Origin: CAYVBE01 sp964448935
Lineage (GTDB): Bacteria; Planctomycetota; Brocadiia; SM23-32
Length of the DNA: 8,829 nt
Direction: 5' to 3'
NCBI GenBank assembly: GCA_964448935.1
Contig: CAYVBE010000177.1
Location: forward strand, 1-8,829
The notes under the pieces are model-generated. The model was not told the origin of the DNA. It did not search any database and saw nothing but the letters and a program-made list of their open reading frames with translations. Both the position numbers and the translations under genes were made by a program. This document shows positions 7,046 through 8,829 of the stretch, piece by piece. The number at the start of each line of letters is the position of its first letter. Position 1 is the stretch's first letter.

Positions 7046-8829
7046 ATGCAACGGTCTATTCGACGCACCTGTATCTTGCTCCTGCTGGTGGCCGCGACCG
7101 CGCTTCTGTATGGCGGCCGGCCCGCCCTGGCGCAACAGCAGCGCCGCACCGTGGACCCGTGGCGGGAATACGTGGATCAGGAACGCTGGGACGAGGGCAT
7201 GAGTTTCTTCCTGTCCGCCCTGATGGACGCCTGCAAGAGCGGGGCCGATTTCCAGCGCGTCGAAGAATGCGTCCTGGGTTGTATGGTGTGCGCGTACTTC
7301 CCCCGTATGGAGAACCGGCTGAGCCAGGACCAGGCCCGCCGGCTACGCGCGTGGCTGGCGAGTAACCGCAGCTTTACCGGACGCCTGCTGTTTGCCATCA
7401 ACCCGGCCGACGACGCCGGACGGGCGTTTGAGATCATCTATCACCTGGTCAACGGCGCGCAGCAGGACGTGCTGGCCTGCCCCGGGCTGGCCATTGCCTA
7501 TGCCGTGGTCTGGGACTCCGAACGGCCGGACCCTCCGCTTCTGGTGCAATCTTTTCGGTACTTTACCCGCCAGCGAGGCCGGATGGAGTTCGACCTCTCG
7601 GCCATGCCGGCCGAAGTGGCGCAGTATGTGATAGACACACACCGTCCGATCCAGGAGCGGGTATGGGCGCTGGACCGATTCGGGCACACGGACGACATCG
7701 GGGGCCTCTACCGCAAGATATGGCAGGACAAATACGACTACGATGCCCTTGAAGGCGAACAGAAGGAGGTGGACCGGCACGGCGGCGCCACGCTGCCGAA
7801 CATCTACCGCTACGGCGGCGTCTGCCACGAGGCGGCGGTGTTTGCGACCGAGGTGGCGAAGGCAAAAGGCATTCCCAGTGTCTATGTCAGCGGCCCCACC
7901 CCCACGGGCGTCGCCCACGCCTGGGTAGGCTACATGCAGATGGAGCGCGGCAGGCCGGTCTGGGCGCGCGACACCGGACGCATCGGCGAAGCGGAGACCG
8001 TCGCCGGAAACGTCCGCCACCCACAGAGCGGACAGCGCGTTCCGGAGCATGAACTCGATTTCGCCCTGGCCGCCTTGATGCACCCCCAGGCGGAGCGCAC
8101 GCGCGCTCAGACCTGGCACGCCGCCGCCGGGCTTCTCCAGCAGGCCGGCTCCGCCGAACTGGCCCGAAGCGCGATGTACAGTTCTCTGAACGCCTGCGTT
8201 TACGACAGCTCACAATGGCGCACCTTCGCAGCGCTGGCAGAGCGAGGGGTTTTCTCGGCGCGCGACTTGCTGCAGGCGGCCCCCATCTTTGCGCGCAAAC
8301 TGCAGCCCTATCCCAACCTGGCCGTTGATGCGGTGCGGCATCTTACATCTTCGGTGGAAGTGGCCAACCCGAATGAGTTGGCCGGTCTGTACGATACGCT
8401 GATCGCGGACTTCGAGGGCAGGGGTTTGATCGAGGCCCGTGGACGGGCACTGCTGATGAAGGGACAGTTCCTCGAAGAGCACGGGCTCCTCGAACGCGCA
8501 CTGGAGATTTACACCGATGCCATTGACGACTCGCTCGAATCACAGACGGTGGCAATCGCCCTGCTGGACAACGCAGGCCGGGTCCTGGTTCGTCACAACC
8601 AGCTCGCCGCGGCCATCAAGCTTCACAGGCGGGTCTATGACGACGTCCCGGAGCCCGCGCGCAACGTCGGCGCCATCCGCAGCACGTGGGCGCGGGTTGC
8701 TCTGCGGTTGGCCAAACTCCACGCCCTTGGGGGCGACAGGAACGAGCACGACCGCCTGATCCACAAGATACTGCGCTACCAGGCCGGCAGCGACCGCTAC
8801 CTGAGCGTCCTGGAGCGCCGGCTCCGCTC
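7046..8829 (+). CDS. Secreted transglutaminase-like protein with helical/TPR-like C-terminus (partial)
   Basis: The frame is open from ATG 7046 to the window end: 594 complete codons with no stop, so the 3' end is missing. A signal peptide ends with a clear A-L-A/Q cleavage site after residue 29. Residues about 30-240 are largely helical and unrecognised. The core is transglutaminase-like: Cys260 in YGGVCHEAAVFA, His291 in VAHAWVGY and Asp309 in VWARDTGR. Their order and spacing suit a Cys-His-Asp triad of the papain/transglutaminase fold. Residues about 330-594 are helical, with TPR-like segments near 465-530 (LMKGQFLEEHGLLERALEIY, and DNAGRVLVRHNQLAAAIKLH). Such proteins may be proteases, amidases or cross-linkers, or only bind peptides; the sequence does not decide. 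It follows the phosphoesterase by 11 bases and is probably in its operon. Codon use (high GC at third positions) matches its neighbours. Confidence 0.85.
   Translation, partial: MQRSIRRTCILLLLVAATALLYGGRPALAQQQRRTVDPWREYVDQERWDEGMSFFLSALMDACKSGADFQRVEECVLGCMVCAYFPRMENRLSQDQARRLRAWLASNRSFTGRLLFAINPADDAGRAFEIIYHLVNGAQQDVLACPGLAIAYAVVWDSERPDPPLLVQSFRYFTRQRGRMEFDLSAMPAEVAQYVIDTHRPIQERVWALDRFGHTDDIGGLYRKIWQDKYDYDALEGEQKEVDRHGGATLPNIYRYGGVCHEAAVFATEVAKAKGIPSVYVSGPTPTGVAHAWVGYMQMERGRPVWARDTGRIGEAETVAGNVRHPQSGQRVPEHELDFALAALMHPQAERTRAQTWHAAAGLLQQAGSAELARSAMYSSLNACVYDSSQWRTFAALAERGVFSARDLLQAAPIFARKLQPYPNLAVDAVRHLTSSVEVANPNELAGLYDTLIADFEGRGLIEARGRALLMKGQFLEEHGLLERALEIYTDAIDDSLESQTVAIALLDNAGRVLVRHNQLAAAIKLHRRVYDDVPEPARNVGAIRSTWARVALRLAKLHALGGDRNEHDRLIHKILRYQAGSDRYLSVLERRLR

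Noticed and set aside
7343..8119. A 258-codon minus-strand frame opposite the transglutaminase-like gene
   Set aside because: It is a shadow: the opposite strand has a continuous frame with signal peptide and catalytic motifs, while this one has no recognisable feature.

Overview
The window is high-GC DNA (about 60-65% by eye), gene-dense and with no RNA genes, CRISPR or transposase. Three features point to a free-living bacterium of the Planctomycetota/PVC group or a similar uncultured phylum: a membrane pyrophosphatase, a secreted DUF4838 protein, and repeated use of CBM9-like (DOMON-type) C-terminal domains on secreted enzymes. This placement is inferred from gene content; no phylogenetic marker is present.

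Layout. Positions 1-194 (+) hold the last 63 codons of an ion-translocating membrane pyrophosphatase (hppA). It converges on a minus-strand gene at 2072-219, which encodes a 617-residue protein that appears to fuse two uncharacterised families usually encoded as neighbouring genes (TIGR03546/DUF2062-like membrane part and TIGR03545/AsmA-like part). Upstream of it on the same strand lie a putative 35-codon ORF that is mostly signal peptide (2260-2153) and a large secreted DUF4838 protein (5038-2291). A compact intergenic region (5039-5189) carries plausible back-to-back promoters and a short direct repeat. Rightward from it run a secreted calcineurin-like metallophosphoesterase with a CBM9-like C-terminus (5190-7034) and, 11 bases later, a secreted transglutaminase-like protein with a helical/TPR-like C-terminus (7046 to beyond the window end).

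How they may work together. The divergent unit encodes three exported proteins. Two of them (DUF4838 and the phosphoesterase) are unrelated in their catalytic parts but both end in a CBM9-like domain. The simplest inference is an envelope or extracellular module acting on a glycan, glycoconjugate or phosphorylated polymer, with the transglutaminase-like protein acting on protein or peptide amides. No substrate can be read from the sequence. The fusion protein beside them looks like an envelope protein with an AsmA-like periplasmic part, so most of the window concerns the cell surface.

The most interesting points are the DUF4838 / phosphoesterase-CBM9 / transglutaminase-like cluster, the TIGR03546-TIGR03545 fusion, and the regulatory structure at 2115-2156 and 5074-5175.
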